NCBI RefSeq assembly: GCF_012276755.1
Contig: NZ_JAAXKX010000014.1
Span: forward strand, 46,712 to 110,711
Length of the DNA stretch: 64,000 nucleotides
Source of the DNA: Marichromatium bheemlicum
GTDB taxonomy: Bacteria > Pseudomonadota > Gammaproteobacteria > Chromatiales > Chromatiaceae
Direction: 5' to 3'
Both the position numbers and the translations under genes were made by a program. The notes below the pieces were generated by a model. That model did not search any database. It saw nothing but the letters and a program-made list of their open reading frames with translations, and had not been told where the DNA came from. Every line of letters starts with the position of its first letter. Positions within the stretch are counted from its first letter, which is position 1. Below, in pieces: positions 47,708 to 56,718 of the stretch.

Positions 47708-48721
47708 ATGCGTGTTCTGGTCACCGGCGGTGCCGGTTATATCGGCAGTCATACCTGTGTCGAGCTGCTCGAAGCCGGCATCGAGGTCGTGGTCGTCGAC
47801 AACCTCAGCAACAGTCGCGAGGTCTCGCTGCAGCGTGTGGCGGAGATCACCGGCCGCGCAGTTGAGTTTCACGCCATCGATCTGCGTGATCGCGCCGCGC
47901 TCGCCGCGGTGTTCGCCGCCGCGCCGATCGAGGCGGTGATCCACTTCGCCGGGCTCAAGGCCGTCGGCGAGTCGGTCGAGCAGCCGCTGCGCTACTACGA
48001 CAACAACCTCGGCGCCACCCTCACGCTCTGTGAGGTGATGGCCGAGGCCGGGGTGCGCGACCTGGTGTTCAGCTCCTCGGCCACCGTCTACGGCGACCCG
48101 GAGCGGGTGCCGATCACCGAGGACTTTCCGTGCTCGGCGACCAACCCCTATGGGCGCTCCAAGCTCTTCATCGAGCAGATGCTCGGCGACCTGCATCGTG
48201 CCGACCCGCGCTGGAACCTGGCGTTGTTGCGCTACTTCAATCCGGTCGGGGCGCACCCGAGCGGGCGTATCGGCGAGGACCCGCGCGGCATCCCCAACAA
48301 CCTCATGCCCTATGTCGCCCAGGTCGCGATCGGGCGCCGCCCCCGGCTGCAGGTGTTCGGCGACGATTACCCCACCGCCGATGGCACCGGGGTGCGCGAC
48401 TACATCCATGTCGTCGACCTCGCGCGCGGTCATCTCGCCGCGCTGCGCCGGTTGCGCGAGGTGCGCCCCGGGGTCGAGGCGATCAACCTCGGCACCGGAC
48501 GCGGCTACAGCGTGCTGGAGATGGTCGCCGCCTTCGAGCGGGTCAGCGGGCGTGCGGTGCCCTACGAGATCGTCGCCCGCCGTCCCGGCGACATCGCCAC
48601 CTGTTACGCCGACCCCGGCCGCGCCCGTGCGCTGCTCGACTGGGAGGCCGCGCTCGATATCGACGCCATGGTCGGGGATGCCTGGCGCTGGCAGTCCGAC
48701 AACCCCGAGGGCTATGCCTGA
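47708..48721 (+). CDS. galE: UDP-glucose 4-epimerase GalE
   Basis: Interconverts UDP-glucose and UDP-galactose for surface polysaccharides. The 337-residue protein (E. coli 338) has the NAD fold [10 protein letters not shown] (residues 7-16), [14 protein letters not shown] with the catalytic Ser/Thr and the YGRSK catalytic motif near 149. [18 protein letters not shown] follows. AAGGAG precedes the ATG. It converges on the htrA operon, with only 6 bp between its stop and the stop of the small proline-rich gene. Confidence 0.96.
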   Translation: MRVLVTGGAGYIGSHTCVELLEAGIEVVVVDNLSNSREVSLQRVAEITGRAVEFHAIDLRDRAALAAVFAAAPIEAVIHFAGLKAVGESVEQPLRYYDNNLGATLTLCEVMAEAGVRDLVFSSSATVYGDPERVPITEDFPCSATNPYGRSKLFIEQMLGDLHRADPRWNLALLRYFNPVGAHPSGRIGEDPRGIPNNLMPYVAQVAIGRRPRLQVFGDDYPTADGTGVRDYIHVVDLARGHLAALRRLREVRPGVEAINLGTGRGYSVLEMVAAFERVSGRAVPYEIVARRPGDIATCYADPGRARALLDWEAALDIDAMVGDAWRWQSDNPEGYA

Positions 48722-48727
48722 GGGCGG

Positions 48728-48994
48728 TCAGCGCCGTGGCGGCCAGGGCCGGGGCCAGGGGCGTGGTGGCCAGGGCTGCGGCGGTGGGCGCATCGGCACC
48801 AGCACCTCAATCTGCGGCGGCGGCATGATCAACGGCGGCGGTGCCGGCTGGCGCTGGCTCGGGCGGGTGCTGTAGTGCTTGTCCTGTCGCGGCGCCGGCG
48901 CGTCCTCGATCAGCGGGTCCACCCCGGCGATCGCGCTGGGGGCGCCGAGACCGAGCGCCAGTACCACCAGGATCGGGTCAAGTCGCCTTCTCAT
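48728..48994 (-). CDS. Small secreted proline-rich protein
   Basis: An 88-residue predicted exported protein. The signal peptide is MRRRLDPILVVLALGLGAPS with AIA/G cleavage near 24. The mature region is Pro/Gln/Arg-rich (RQPAPPPLIMPPPQIEV, then [19 protein letters not shown]) with Trp-Pro repeats at the end. Its ATG overlaps the yecE stop (ATGA), which supports a real, coupled gene. I do not recognise a family. A cell-wall or protein-binding role is possible but unsupported. Confidence 0.7.
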   Translation of the reverse strand: MRRRLDPILVVLALGLGAPSAIAGVDPLIEDAPAPRQDKHYSTRPSQRQPAPPPLIMPPPQIEVLVPMRPPPQPWPPRPWPRPWPPRR

Positions 48995-49953
48995 CCTTCC
49001 CCTCCCAGGATCTCCGCCCCCAGCGCCTCCAGGCTCAGCGGGGCGCAACCCTCGGCCTTGTTGTTGACGATCACATAGACCGACTCGCCGGCGTCGAGTG
49101 CCGCGCGCGCCAGCCGGGCGATCGCGGCACGGCTGGCCGGGTCGGGATCATGCAGGCGGTCGAAGGGGGCATAGCGCCGGCGTGCGGCCTCGTAGCCGAA
49201 CCCGGTGTGGAGCATCCAGCGGATCACCACCGGGCCTGGCGGTTGGTCGGCGAAGCATTGCTGTTGCGCGGCGAGGTCGGGGAGGCGCGGGTGCAGGGCA
49301 TGGACCGGACGGGCGCCGCCGTGACGCAGCGCCTCGGCGAGATCGCGGGTGAGCAGGCCGCGATCGCGCACCTCGACGGCATAGCAGGGGCCCTGCGGCA
49401 GGCGGTGGAGGAAGCGGTAGAGCGCCTCGGCGAAGCGGCGTGGTTGCTCGGCGAGGGCGCGCCCGAGCGGTGGGAACTGGAACAGCAGCACCCCGGCGCG
49501 GTCGCCGAGCCCCTCGACGAAGGGGGCGACGGCCAGCTCGGTGGTGCGCGTCGGGTCGAGGAAGCCGGGGTTGGCGGCCTGGGGGACCCCGCCGCTGCCA
49601 CGCTCGAAGGGGTCGGTGATCAGCGCCGGGGCCTTGACCAGGAAGCGGAAGTCGGTTGGCACCTGCTCGGCATAGCCTGCCAGTCGCGTACTCGGCAGTG
49701 GCGCGTGATAGCCGCTGTCGACGCCGACGGTGCGATGCCAGGGGTGGGCGGCATAGGCGCCGAGCCCGTGGCGCGAGAGCCGGCTGCTGGTGTGGGTGCC
49801 GGCATAGACCAGTCCGTCCCAGCCGGGGAAGGACCAGGACGAGGTGCCGAGGCGCAACCCCGCCGGCAGTGGCCGCGCGGGTCGGGGCCGGGCGGCCGGG
49901 GCGACGCTCTCGGCCGCGTTCGGGGCGCCGAACAGGTCGAGCTGCTCGGTCAT
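48991..49953 (-). CDS. yecE: DUF72 (YecE-family) protein
   Basis: A 320-residue protein with a TIM-barrel DUF72 domain: LRLGTSSWSFPGWDGLVYAG near residue 32, DFRFLVKAPALITDPF, LLFQFPPLG, YAVEVRDRG and the terminal VYVIVNNKAEGCAPLSLEAL. The N-terminus MTEQLDLFGAPN resembles a beta-clamp-binding-like peptide (QLDLF), which is noteworthy but unproven. The biochemical role of DUF72 is unknown. The start at 49953 is 4 bp after the htrA stop. Confidence 0.9.
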   Translation of the reverse strand: MTEQLDLFGAPNAAESVAPAARPRPARPLPAGLRLGTSSWSFPGWDGLVYAGTHTSSRLSRHGLGAYAAHPWHRTVGVDSGYHAPLPSTRLAGYAEQVPTDFRFLVKAPALITDPFERGSGGVPQAANPGFLDPTRTTELAVAPFVEGLGDRAGVLLFQFPPLGRALAEQPRRFAEALYRFLHRLPQGPCYAVEVRDRGLLTRDLAEALRHGGARPVHALHPRLPDLAAQQQCFADQPPGPVVIRWMLHTGFGYEAARRRYAPFDRLHDPDPASRAAIARLARAALDAGESVYVIVNNKAEGCAPLSLEALGAEILGGEG

Positions 49954-49957
49954 GGTC

Positions 49958-51316
49958 TCAGCGCCGTGACAGGCGCACCAGCTCGTCGCCGCGTTGCAGG
50001 CCGAGGCTGTAGAGCCCGCCGGCACGGCGTAGCGCTCGCGCCAGGGTGCGCAGTCCGTCGATGCGCACGCCGTTGGCGTTGAGGATGCGATCGCCCTCGC
50101 GCAGCCCCGCCGCCCAGGCCGGCGAGTCGGGCTCGACCCTGCCCACCGGCAGCCCGGGGACGCCGCCGCTGCGATCGAAGGCACCGATCAGTGCGCCGGC
50201 GAGGGCCTCGTCGATGCGCGCGCCGGGGAGGTAGTCGCGGTAGGGGTCGGCGATCAGCCCGCTCAGGCGCAGCGCGTGGCCGTCGCGGACGATGTCGAGC
50301 GCGACCCGGCTGCCGACTCGCAGTACGCCGAAGCGGTTGCGGACGTCGCTGGCGTTGGCGATCGGCTCGTCGTTGACGCCGAGGATGACGTCGCCGACCT
50401 GCAGCCCGGCCGCGGCGGCGGCCGAATCGGGCTCGATGCGGGTGACCACGGCGCCGGCACGGCGCTCGAGTCCGAGCGCGGCGGCCAGGGCGTGATCGAG
50501 GTTCTGCACCGCCGCGCCGAATTGGCCGCGGCGCATCTCGCCGTGCTCGACGAGCTGGGTCATGATCGCGCGCGCCATGTCCACCGGGATGGCGAAGCCG
50601 ATGCCGATGTTGCCGCCGCCGGGGGCGAGGATGGCGGTGTTGATGCCGATCAGCTCGCCACGCAGGTTGACCAGGGGGCCGCCGGAGTTGCCGGGGTTGA
50701 TCGAGGCATCGGTCTGGATGAAGTTCTCGTAGCCCTCGATGCCGAGCCCGGAGCGCCCCAGCCCGCTGACGATCCCCGAGGTCACCGTCTGGCGCAGCCC
50801 GAAGGGGTTGCCGATGGCGACCACGAAGTCGCCGACGGCGAGGGCGTCGGCGGCGGCGAAGGGCAGGGCGCTGAGCCCCTCGGCGGGGATCTCCAGCACC
50901 GCGATGTCGGTCTCGGGGTCGGTGCCGATCAGGCTGGCCTCGAGCGCGCGCCCGTCCTGCAGGGTGACGCGGATCTGGTCGGCCTTGTCGATGACGTGGT
51001 GGTTGGTCAGTACCAGCCCGCGGCGGGCGTCGACGATCACCCCCGAGCCGAGGCTGTTGCTCTCGCGCTTGCGCTCGCGCGGCAGGTCGAAGAAGCGACG
51101 GAAGAAGGGGTCGCGCAGCAGCGGGTGGTCGGCGGTCTCGATCTCGGTGACGGTGGAGATGTTGACCACCGCCGGCAGCACCCGCTCGAGCATCGGCGCC
51201 AGGCTCGGCAGCGGCTGGCCGTCAATGGCCAGCGGTAGTGCGGCCTGGGGGAGTGGCGCGGCGCAGAGCAGCGCGAGCGCGAGCGCGACACGGGGGAATA
51301 CGGAGGAACGCCTCAT
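49958..51316 (-). CDS. Periplasmic serine protease of the HtrA/DegP family
   Basis: A 452-residue exported quality-control protease. The signal peptide is about residues 1-26 (VALALALLCAAPLPQAALP). The catalytic triad is readable as His in LTNHHVI, Asp in ETDIAVLEI and Ser in GNSGGPL. Two PDZ domains follow (LDHALAAALGLERRAG and GVPGLPVGRVEPDSPAWAAG). The architecture fits DegP/DegQ/MucD. It is separated from hsp20 by a strong hairpin and leads the htrA-yecE-proline-rich operon. Confidence 0.94.
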   Translation of the reverse strand: MRRSSVFPRVALALALLCAAPLPQAALPLAIDGQPLPSLAPMLERVLPAVVNISTVTEIETADHPLLRDPFFRRFFDLPRERKRESNSLGSGVIVDARRGLVLTNHHVIDKADQIRVTLQDGRALEASLIGTDPETDIAVLEIPAEGLSALPFAAADALAVGDFVVAIGNPFGLRQTVTSGIVSGLGRSGLGIEGYENFIQTDASINPGNSGGPLVNLRGELIGINTAILAPGGGNIGIGFAIPVDMARAIMTQLVEHGEMRRGQFGAAVQNLDHALAAALGLERRAGAVVTRIEPDSAAAAAGLQVGDVILGVNDEPIANASDVRNRFGVLRVGSRVALDIVRDGHALRLSGLIADPYRDYLPGARIDEALAGALIGAFDRSGGVPGLPVGRVEPDSPAWAAGLREGDRILNANGVRIDGLRTLARALRRAGGLYSLGLQRGDELVRLSRR

Positions 51317-51387
51317 CGGTTGCCTCGAAGTCCTCGGGATACGCGAAGCGGGGGACACACCCGGCCGGGCGCGCCTTGGAGAAACGG

Positions 51388-51415
51388 CACGGACCGGGCG
51401 TGTGCCCGGTCCGTG
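51388..51415 (-). terminator. Terminator after hsp20
   Basis: CACGGACCGGGC (51388-51399) and GCCCGGTCCGTG (51404-51415) form a perfect 12-bp stem with a four-base loop. On the minus strand it is followed by CCGTTTCTCC, a short T-run. It lies between the hsp20 stop and the htrA start. Confidence 0.85.
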
Positions 51416-51450
51416 GTCCGGCTCATGGCCCGGGCGGGCCATCACCGGTG

Positions 51451-51924
51451 TCAGGCGGCCTCGACCTTATCGGCCCCCTGGTCGGCGAGATAGCGCTCGC
51501 CCTCGGCGCCACGGATGGCGATCCTGCGCGGCTTCATCGCCTCGGGGATCTCACGGCGCAGCTCGATGTGGAGCAGGCCGTTCTCCAGTCGTGCATCCAG
51601 CACCCGCACGTACTCGGCGAGCTGGAACTTGCGCTCGAAGCTGCGGTTGGCGATCCCGCGATAGAGGTACTCGCCGGGCTCTTCGGCCTGCTCCGGGCGC
51701 GATCCCGAGACGGTGAGGATGTTCTCCTTGACCTCGAGCCCGAGGTCCTGCTCGGAGAAGCCGGCCACCGCCATGGTGATGCGGTAGTCGTTTTCGCCGC
51801 GCCGTTCGATGTTGTAGGGGGGATAGCCGCCGGGCTCCGAGTGATAGGCGTTCTCGAGCGCGGAGGTCATGCGATCGAAGCCGATCATGGAACGCAGCAG
51901 CGGGGAGAAGTCGATGGTCGTCAT
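51451..51924 (-). CDS. Small heat-shock protein (Hsp20/IbpA family)
   Basis: ATP-independent chaperone that holds unfolded proteins. The 157-residue protein begins MTTIDFSPLLRSMIGFDRM, typical of IbpA. The alpha-crystallin domain spans about 35-130 with YRITMAVAGFSEQDL, YLYRGIANRSFERKFQLAEYV and ENGLLHIELRREIPE. The C-terminal IxI-type anchor is RRIAIRG. The start at 51924 is 7 bp after AGAGGA; the earlier ATG at 51930 is too close to that site. Expression is probably stress-linked. Confidence 0.93.
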   Translation of the reverse strand: MTTIDFSPLLRSMIGFDRMTSALENAYHSEPGGYPPYNIERRGENDYRITMAVAGFSEQDLGLEVKENILTVSGSRPEQAEEPGEYLYRGIANRSFERKFQLAEYVRVLDARLENGLLHIELRREIPEAMKPRRIAIRGAEGERYLADQGADKVEAA

Positions 51925-52020
51925 GTGCATATCCTCTTGGTTGAGCAATATGGGATCGGGCGTTCTGTGGAACCGCCCGGTTCTGGCGTTGCAGACCTCT
52001 GATGAGCGCCTGCGTTATGT

Positions 52021-52049
52021 AAAGTAGGATCAGGTCGTCGGGATGTCAA
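52021..52049 (-). promoter_or_regulatory. Promoter of hsp20
   Basis: On the minus strand TTGACA (52044-52049) and TACTTT (52021-52026) are 17 bp apart, close to sigma-70 consensus. The CTTGAC -35 also fits a sigma-32-type element, but a full CCCCAT-type -10 is not seen. The predicted leader of about 90 nt contains GGGCGG/CCGCCC-type complementarity and might act as an RNA thermometer; this was not folded. Confidence 0.65.
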
Positions 52050-52166
52050 GAGGGGATGAGTGATTTTTTATGTCAACTCGTCCTCGCTGTCCAGTGACCG
52101 GTGCGACGATCATTTGGGGGCCGTTGCCTATTGTTCCAATAGGGCGGGATTCATCCGTCCTGGCGG

Positions 52167-52781
52167 TCATGGAGACCGTCGACTATGGCGGAGATGGTGT
52201 TCGGCCTGGGCACGCTGTCGTGGGGTGTTGATGTTGAGAACCGGCCAGCTGGCGGCATTGTAGACAGCGTGTGCGATCCGGTGTCTGGCCAGCCAGGTGG
52301 TGAGTCGCCGTTCACCGCTGTCGAGGTATGCCTCCAGGTCCGTCGCCAGGGCCACTGGTAGGAGTGCGTGCAGCGGTTGCAGGCGGCTCCCGTCGTTGGC
52401 GCAGGCGAGCGTGGCGTGCTGTGTCTCCAGCGCCATACGCAGTCGTGCATGTAGGTCGGGCGGCGGTGCCGGGTCGTCGCAGGGCAGGGTGAGGATCCAG
52501 TCGGTCGAGACCGCGCGCATCGCCCCGAGGATGCCGGCAAGCGGTCCTGGATAATCGGGGAGGGGGTCGCGGATCACCGGGTGACCATAATCGGCATAGC
52601 GCTCGATGTTGCGATTGGCGCAGATCAGCAATCGGTCGACCTGGGGGCGCAGCGCCGTGATCGCCCAGGCGATCAGCGGCCGGCCGGCGACCTCGAGCAG
52701 GCCCTTGTCCTGTCCGCCGAGGCGCCGCGCGCGTCCGCCAGCGAGGATGACCCCGGTGACCTCGGGGTGAGTGTGGGGCAT
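52167..52781 (-). CDS. mobA: Molybdenum cofactor guanylyltransferase MobA
   Basis: Joins GMP to molybdopterin to make the bis-MGD cofactor used by DMSO-reductase-family enzymes. The 204-residue product has the nucleotidyltransferase signature VILAGGRARRLGGQDKGLLE near residue 10, IRDPLPDYPGPLAGILGAM and LPCDDP. AAGGA lies before the ATG at 52781. It is divergent from the GGDEF gene at 52856, only 74 bp away, so the two promoters share this gap. Confidence 0.94.
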   Translation of the reverse strand: MPHTHPEVTGVILAGGRARRLGGQDKGLLEVAGRPLIAWAITALRPQVDRLLICANRNIERYADYGHPVIRDPLPDYPGPLAGILGAMRAVSTDWILTLPCDDPAPPPDLHARLRMALETQHATLACANDGSRLQPLHALLPVALATDLEAYLDSGERRLTTWLARHRIAHAVYNAASWPVLNINTPRQRAQAEHHLRHSRRSP

Positions 52782-52855
52782 GGCTGCTGTCCTTGGATGG
52801 AGTCTATGCCGCAACCGGGTGCGCGACCGGCCCGATCGACAACGACGAGGTGTCC

Positions 52856-55327
52856 ATGAGCGCCAGCCGGTCAGCCGCGGGTGGTGCGCCGGTCGCTGGT
52901 GGCGGTACGGTGCTGCTGTTGTTGGTGCTGCTGATGGCCGGCCCGGTGTCGGTCGTCGCCGAACCGGTGAGGCTGCAACTGAAGTGGCGCCACCAGTTCC
53001 AGTTCGCCGGCTATTACATGGCCGAGCATCTCGGATTCTATCGAGACCGTGGTCTCGAGGTGCAGTTCCTCGAGGGCGGTCCCGCAGTCGACACGATCGC
53101 CGCCGTGGTCTCCGGTGGCGCGCACTTCGGGGTCGCGGCCAGTGACCTGCTGCTGGCGCGCCAGCAGGCGCCGGTGGTGGCGCTGGCGCCGATCTTCCAG
53201 CACTCCCCCTATGTGTTGCTGACCCTGGACGAGGTCTCATCGCCGGCACGGCTGGCGCGCGCGTCGGTGATGCTCGATACCGGTGCCGCCGAGATCCGCG
53301 CGCTCTTCCAGCGCCTCGGGATCGCCGCCACCGCGCTCGAGGTCCGTGATTATCACGATGCCGTCGCCGCCCTCCTCGCCGGCGAGGTCGAGGCCATCGC
53401 GGCCTATTCCACCACCGAGCCCTATTGGTTGCGCCGGGCCGGGGTGGAGCCGCGCATGCTCTCGGCGCGCGATCACGGGATCGATCTCTATGGTGACATG
53501 CTCTTCACCAGCGCCGCGCTGGTGCGTGACCGGCCGCAGCTGGTACGGGATTTCGTCGCCGCCAGTCTCGCTGGCTGGGAGGCGGCGCTGCGCGACCCGG
53601 AGCAGGCGATCGCGCTGATCCTCGCCGAGTACAACACCCAGGGCTTCGATGCCGATTTCTATCGCTTCGAGGCGCGCGAGACCCGGCGCCTGATCCAGCC
53701 CGAGGTGATCGAGCTTGGTCACGTCAACCCCAGTCGCTGGCAGCATATCGCCGGTGTCTACGCGGCCTTGGGGATGCTGCCCGAGGACGTTTCGCTCGAC
53801 GGCTTCGTCTATGCCCCCGAGATCCGCAATATCGACCCCCGCGTGGTGCTGGCGCTGACCGGGGCGCTCCTGGTCGCCGCCCTGCTGGCGCTGTTGAGCT
53901 GGCGGGTGCACAGCCTCAACCGGCAGCTGCGCAGCGAGATCGCGCAACGCAAGGCCGATCATCGGCGCCTGGCCGAGAGCGAGGCGCTGCATCGGCTACT
54001 CACCGAGAACAGCGGCGATGTGATCTGGATGCTCGACCTCGAGCGCTGGCGCTTCGACTATGTCAGCCCCTCGGTGCAACGCTTGCGTGGCTTCACCCCG
54101 GAGGAGGTGATGGCCCAGCCGATCGATGCCTCGCTCACCGCGACCTCGGCGGCGCGATTGCGGCGGCGGTTGGAGGAAGGGGTGCAGCGCCTTGCCGACG
54201 GCGACAGCGAGGGGCTGTTTGCCCTCACCGAGATCGAGCAGCCGTGCAAGGACGGCACGACCGTGCGCACCGAGGTGGTGACCTCGTTGCTGCTCGACGC
54301 CAGTGGGCGTCCCGCCAAGGTGCTCGGTATCACCCGTGATATCACCGCGCGCAAGACCCTGGAGGCGCGGTTGCGGAGCCGCGCCGTGGCGATCGAGGCC
54401 GCCGCCGATGCGGTCGTGATCACCGACCCCGAGGGCTATCTGCTCTACGCCAACCCGGCCTTCACCCGTCAGACCGGCTATCGTCTGGAGCGCGGTGAGC
54501 GGTTGCATATGCGGGTACTCAAGAGCGGTCAGCACGACCGGGCCTTCTACGATGCGATGTGGCAGACCATTCGCGCCGGGCGGGTGTGGCGGGGTGAGCT
54601 GGTCAACCGACGTCGCGATGGCGAGTGCTACGAGGAGGAGATGACCATCTCGCCGGTGCTCAACGAGCACGATGAGATCGAGCGGTTCATCGCCATCAAG
54701 CGCGATATCAGCACCCAGCGGGCGATGGAGCGGGCGTTGCGTGCGGCCAATCAGCGCCTGCGCGAGAACCTCGAGAAGATCGGTGCGCTGCAACGCGAGC
54801 TGGCCGAACAGGCGATGCGTGATCCGCTCACCGGGCTCTACAACCGTCGCTATCTCGACGATGCCCTGGGGCGCGAGTTGGCGCGGATGGATCGCGAGTG
54901 CGCCACGCTCGTGGTGCTGATGGTCGATATCGATCACTTCAAACGCATCAACGACGGCTGGGGGCATCCGGCCGGGGATCGGGTGCTGAGCGCGCTGGCC
55001 GAGATCCTGCGCGAGTGCTTTCGCGAGTTCGACCTGATCTGTCGCTATGGTGGGGAGGAGTTCTTGATCGTGCTGCCCAACACCGATCTCGAGCAGGGCC
55101 GGGTGCGCGCCGAGACCTTACGGCGTCGGGTCGGTGCCCAGTCATTCGATCTCGACGAGGGCGGCTCGTCGATCACCCTCTCGATCGGGGTGGCGGCCTT
55201 TCCGCGACTGGCCGCCGATCAGGAGACCTTGATCGCCCAGGCCGATGCCGCGCTCTATCGGGCCAAGCACGGGGGTCGCGATCGGGTCGAGGTCGCCGTC
55301 CCCGCGTCCGATCACCTGGCCGGCTGA
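52856..55327 (+). CDS. Membrane diguanylate cyclase with NMT1 sensor, two PAS domains
   Basis: An 823-residue signal protein. A leader helix (about 16-35) precedes a periplasmic NMT1/THI5-like binding domain (about 38-315), with LKWRHQFQFAGYYMAEHLGFY. A second helix near 340-362 (VVLALTGALLVAALLALLSW) crosses the membrane. Two PAS domains (about 385-510 and 515-635) lead to GGDEF, which reads GGEEF at 732-736 with an REFD inhibitory site upstream. It should make c-di-GMP in response to a periplasmic ligand, perhaps a thiamine-precursor-like or taurine-like molecule. GAGG precedes the ATG. Confidence 0.93.
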   Translation: MSASRSAAGGAPVAGGGTVLLLLVLLMAGPVSVVAEPVRLQLKWRHQFQFAGYYMAEHLGFYRDRGLEVQFLEGGPAVDTIAAVVSGGAHFGVAASDLLLARQQAPVVALAPIFQHSPYVLLTLDEVSSPARLARASVMLDTGAAEIRALFQRLGIAATALEVRDYHDAVAALLAGEVEAIAAYSTTEPYWLRRAGVEPRMLSARDHGIDLYGDMLFTSAALVRDRPQLVRDFVAASLAGWEAALRDPEQAIALILAEYNTQGFDADFYRFEARETRRLIQPEVIELGHVNPSRWQHIAGVYAALGMLPEDVSLDGFVYAPEIRNIDPRVVLALTGALLVAALLALLSWRVHSLNRQLRSEIAQRKADHRRLAESEALHRLLTENSGDVIWMLDLERWRFDYVSPSVQRLRGFTPEEVMAQPIDASLTATSAARLRRRLEEGVQRLADGDSEGLFALTEIEQPCKDGTTVRTEVVTSLLLDASGRPAKVLGITRDITARKTLEARLRSRAVAIEAAADAVVITDPEGYLLYANPAFTRQTGYRLERGERLHMRVLKSGQHDRAFYDAMWQTIRAGRVWRGELVNRRRDGECYEEEMTISPVLNEHDEIERFIAIKRDISTQRAMERALRAANQRLRENLEKIGALQRELAEQAMRDPLTGLYNRRYLDDALGRELARMDRECATLVVLMVDIDHFKRINDGWGHPAGDRVLSALAEILRECFREFDLICRYGGEEFLIVLPNTDLEQGRVRAETLRRRVGAQSFDLDEGGSSITLSIGVAAFPRLAADQETLIAQADAALYRAKHGGRDRVEVAVPASDHLAG

Positions 55328-55340
55328 GCGCCGCCGTCGC

Positions 55341-56363
55341 TCAGCCGCCGCTGTGATTCATGTGGCGCAGGATCCGTGGTGGCTCGACCAGGGAGAAGGC
55401 GTGCCCTCGCGGCTTGAGCGCCATCGCCGCGACGATCGCGCGCCTGACCGGTTGGTCGTCGTCGGGGTGCGCGCGCAGCACCCGGCGCAGGTCGACCGAG
55501 TGCGTCTGACCGAGGCAGAGCAGCAGCCGGCCGGCGGTGGTCACCCGCACCCGGTTGCACTCGGCGCAGAAGTCGTGGCTGTGGGGCGAGATGAAACCGA
55601 CCCGGCTGGCGGTGCCGGCGATCAGGAAGTAACGGGCCGGTCCGCCCTCGTGCGCGGTACTGGGGAGCAGGCGGTGATGGCGCTCCAGCGCATTGCGGAT
55701 CGTCTCGCTCGGGCAGTGTCGCGGGGCGCGCTCGCGCCCCGCGAGTACGCCGAGGGGCATCTCCTCGATGAAGCGGATGTCGATGCCGCGATCGATGGCG
55801 AAGGCCACCAGGTCGCAGACCTCGTCGTGGTTGTAGCCGGTGAGGATCACGCTGTTGAGGCTCACCCGCTGGAAACCGGCGGCAAGTGCCGCATCGATAC
55901 CGGCGAGCGTGGTGTCGAGTCGGCCGCCGCGAGTGAGGTGGTGAAAGCGCGCCGGTCGCAGGGTGTCGAGGCTGATGTTGACGCGTCGCACCCCGGCGCG
56001 GACCAGTGCCGGGGCGAGGGGGGCGAGCCGGGTGGCGTTGGTGGTGAGGGTGAGGTCGCGTATCCCCGCTAGCTCGCCGAGACGTTCGAACAACCACAGC
56101 GCGTTGCGGCGTACCAAGGGCTCACCCCCGGTGACCCGCACCCGGGTCACGCCCAGCTCGCTGAAGCAGCGCCCCAGTCGGGCGATCTCCTCGAGCGTGA
56201 GCAATTGCGCGCGCGGCAGGAATCGCTGGCGCTCGGGCATGCAGTAGAGGCAGCGCAGGTTACAGCGGTCGGTGATCGAGAGCCGGACGTAGTCGATGCG
56301 CCGCCCGAAGGGATCGATGAGCATGGCGCGTTCGGTGGTCTCGGGCGGGTGCGATCGGTTCAT
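55341..56363 (-). CDS. moaA: GTP 3',8-cyclase MoaA
   Basis: First enzyme of molybdenum cofactor synthesis. The 340-residue radical-SAM protein has the N-terminal cluster motif CNLRCLYC, the GGEPLVR SAM-binding motif, and the C-terminal cluster CAECNRVRVTTAGRLLLC. It ends in GG, as MoaA proteins do for activity. AGGAGG lies 5 bp before the ATG at 56363. With mobA 2.5 kb away it gives a small molybdenum-cofactor neighbourhood interrupted by a signalling gene. Confidence 0.97.
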   Translation of the reverse strand: MNRSHPPETTERAMLIDPFGRRIDYVRLSITDRCNLRCLYCMPERQRFLPRAQLLTLEEIARLGRCFSELGVTRVRVTGGEPLVRRNALWLFERLGELAGIRDLTLTTNATRLAPLAPALVRAGVRRVNISLDTLRPARFHHLTRGGRLDTTLAGIDAALAAGFQRVSLNSVILTGYNHDEVCDLVAFAIDRGIDIRFIEEMPLGVLAGRERAPRHCPSETIRNALERHHRLLPSTAHEGGPARYFLIAGTASRVGFISPHSHDFCAECNRVRVTTAGRLLLCLGQTHSVDLRRVLRAHPDDDQPVRRAIVAAMALKPRGHAFSLVEPPRILRHMNHSGG

Positions 56364-56718
56364 GCGGCCCTCCTCGTGGATCCGACACCCCTCATAGCGG
56401 GGCGGGGCTACTGTTGCAGCTCACGGCGTGTACGGCAACCCAGCCATTTGGGGGATTGATGTGTGCTGCCGAGGGTGCTTCTCGGCGATCGGCGCGCGCC
56501 GTCGTGCCCGGGTCTCGCTCGTGTGCCTTTGACGAGTGGATCGGTGCCTTGCCTCGGCAAGGCGTCGGGATGGTCTGCGGTTTGCAGACGGCGTGGCCGC
56601 ACGCGTTGACGGTTGCGCCAGCCTTACTCTAGCCTCGATCGGTTTGTGTGCCCCGCACGGGGCGATCCAGTCACGCGAGTGGCGCGCGTGGAACGCAGCA
56701 GAGCAGGTGACTCACTCT
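56364..56718. other. Divergent intergenic region, moaA/esterase
   Basis: 355 bp with no credible gene; short frames here have no family features and the esterase frame extended back to 56536 has no conserved sequence. It should contain promoters for moaA and the esterase. I saw no molybdenum-cofactor riboswitch pattern that I could defend. Confidence 0.4.

Noticed and set aside
52127..52143. CCTATTG-TTC-CAATAGG hairpin as mobA terminator
   Set aside because: The stem is 7 bp with a three-base loop and no T-run on the minus strand, so it was not listed as a terminator.
56364..56718. Riboswitch upstream of moaA or the esterase
   Set aside because: GGCAACCCAGCC suggested a structured motif, but no known riboswitch consensus could be matched by eye.
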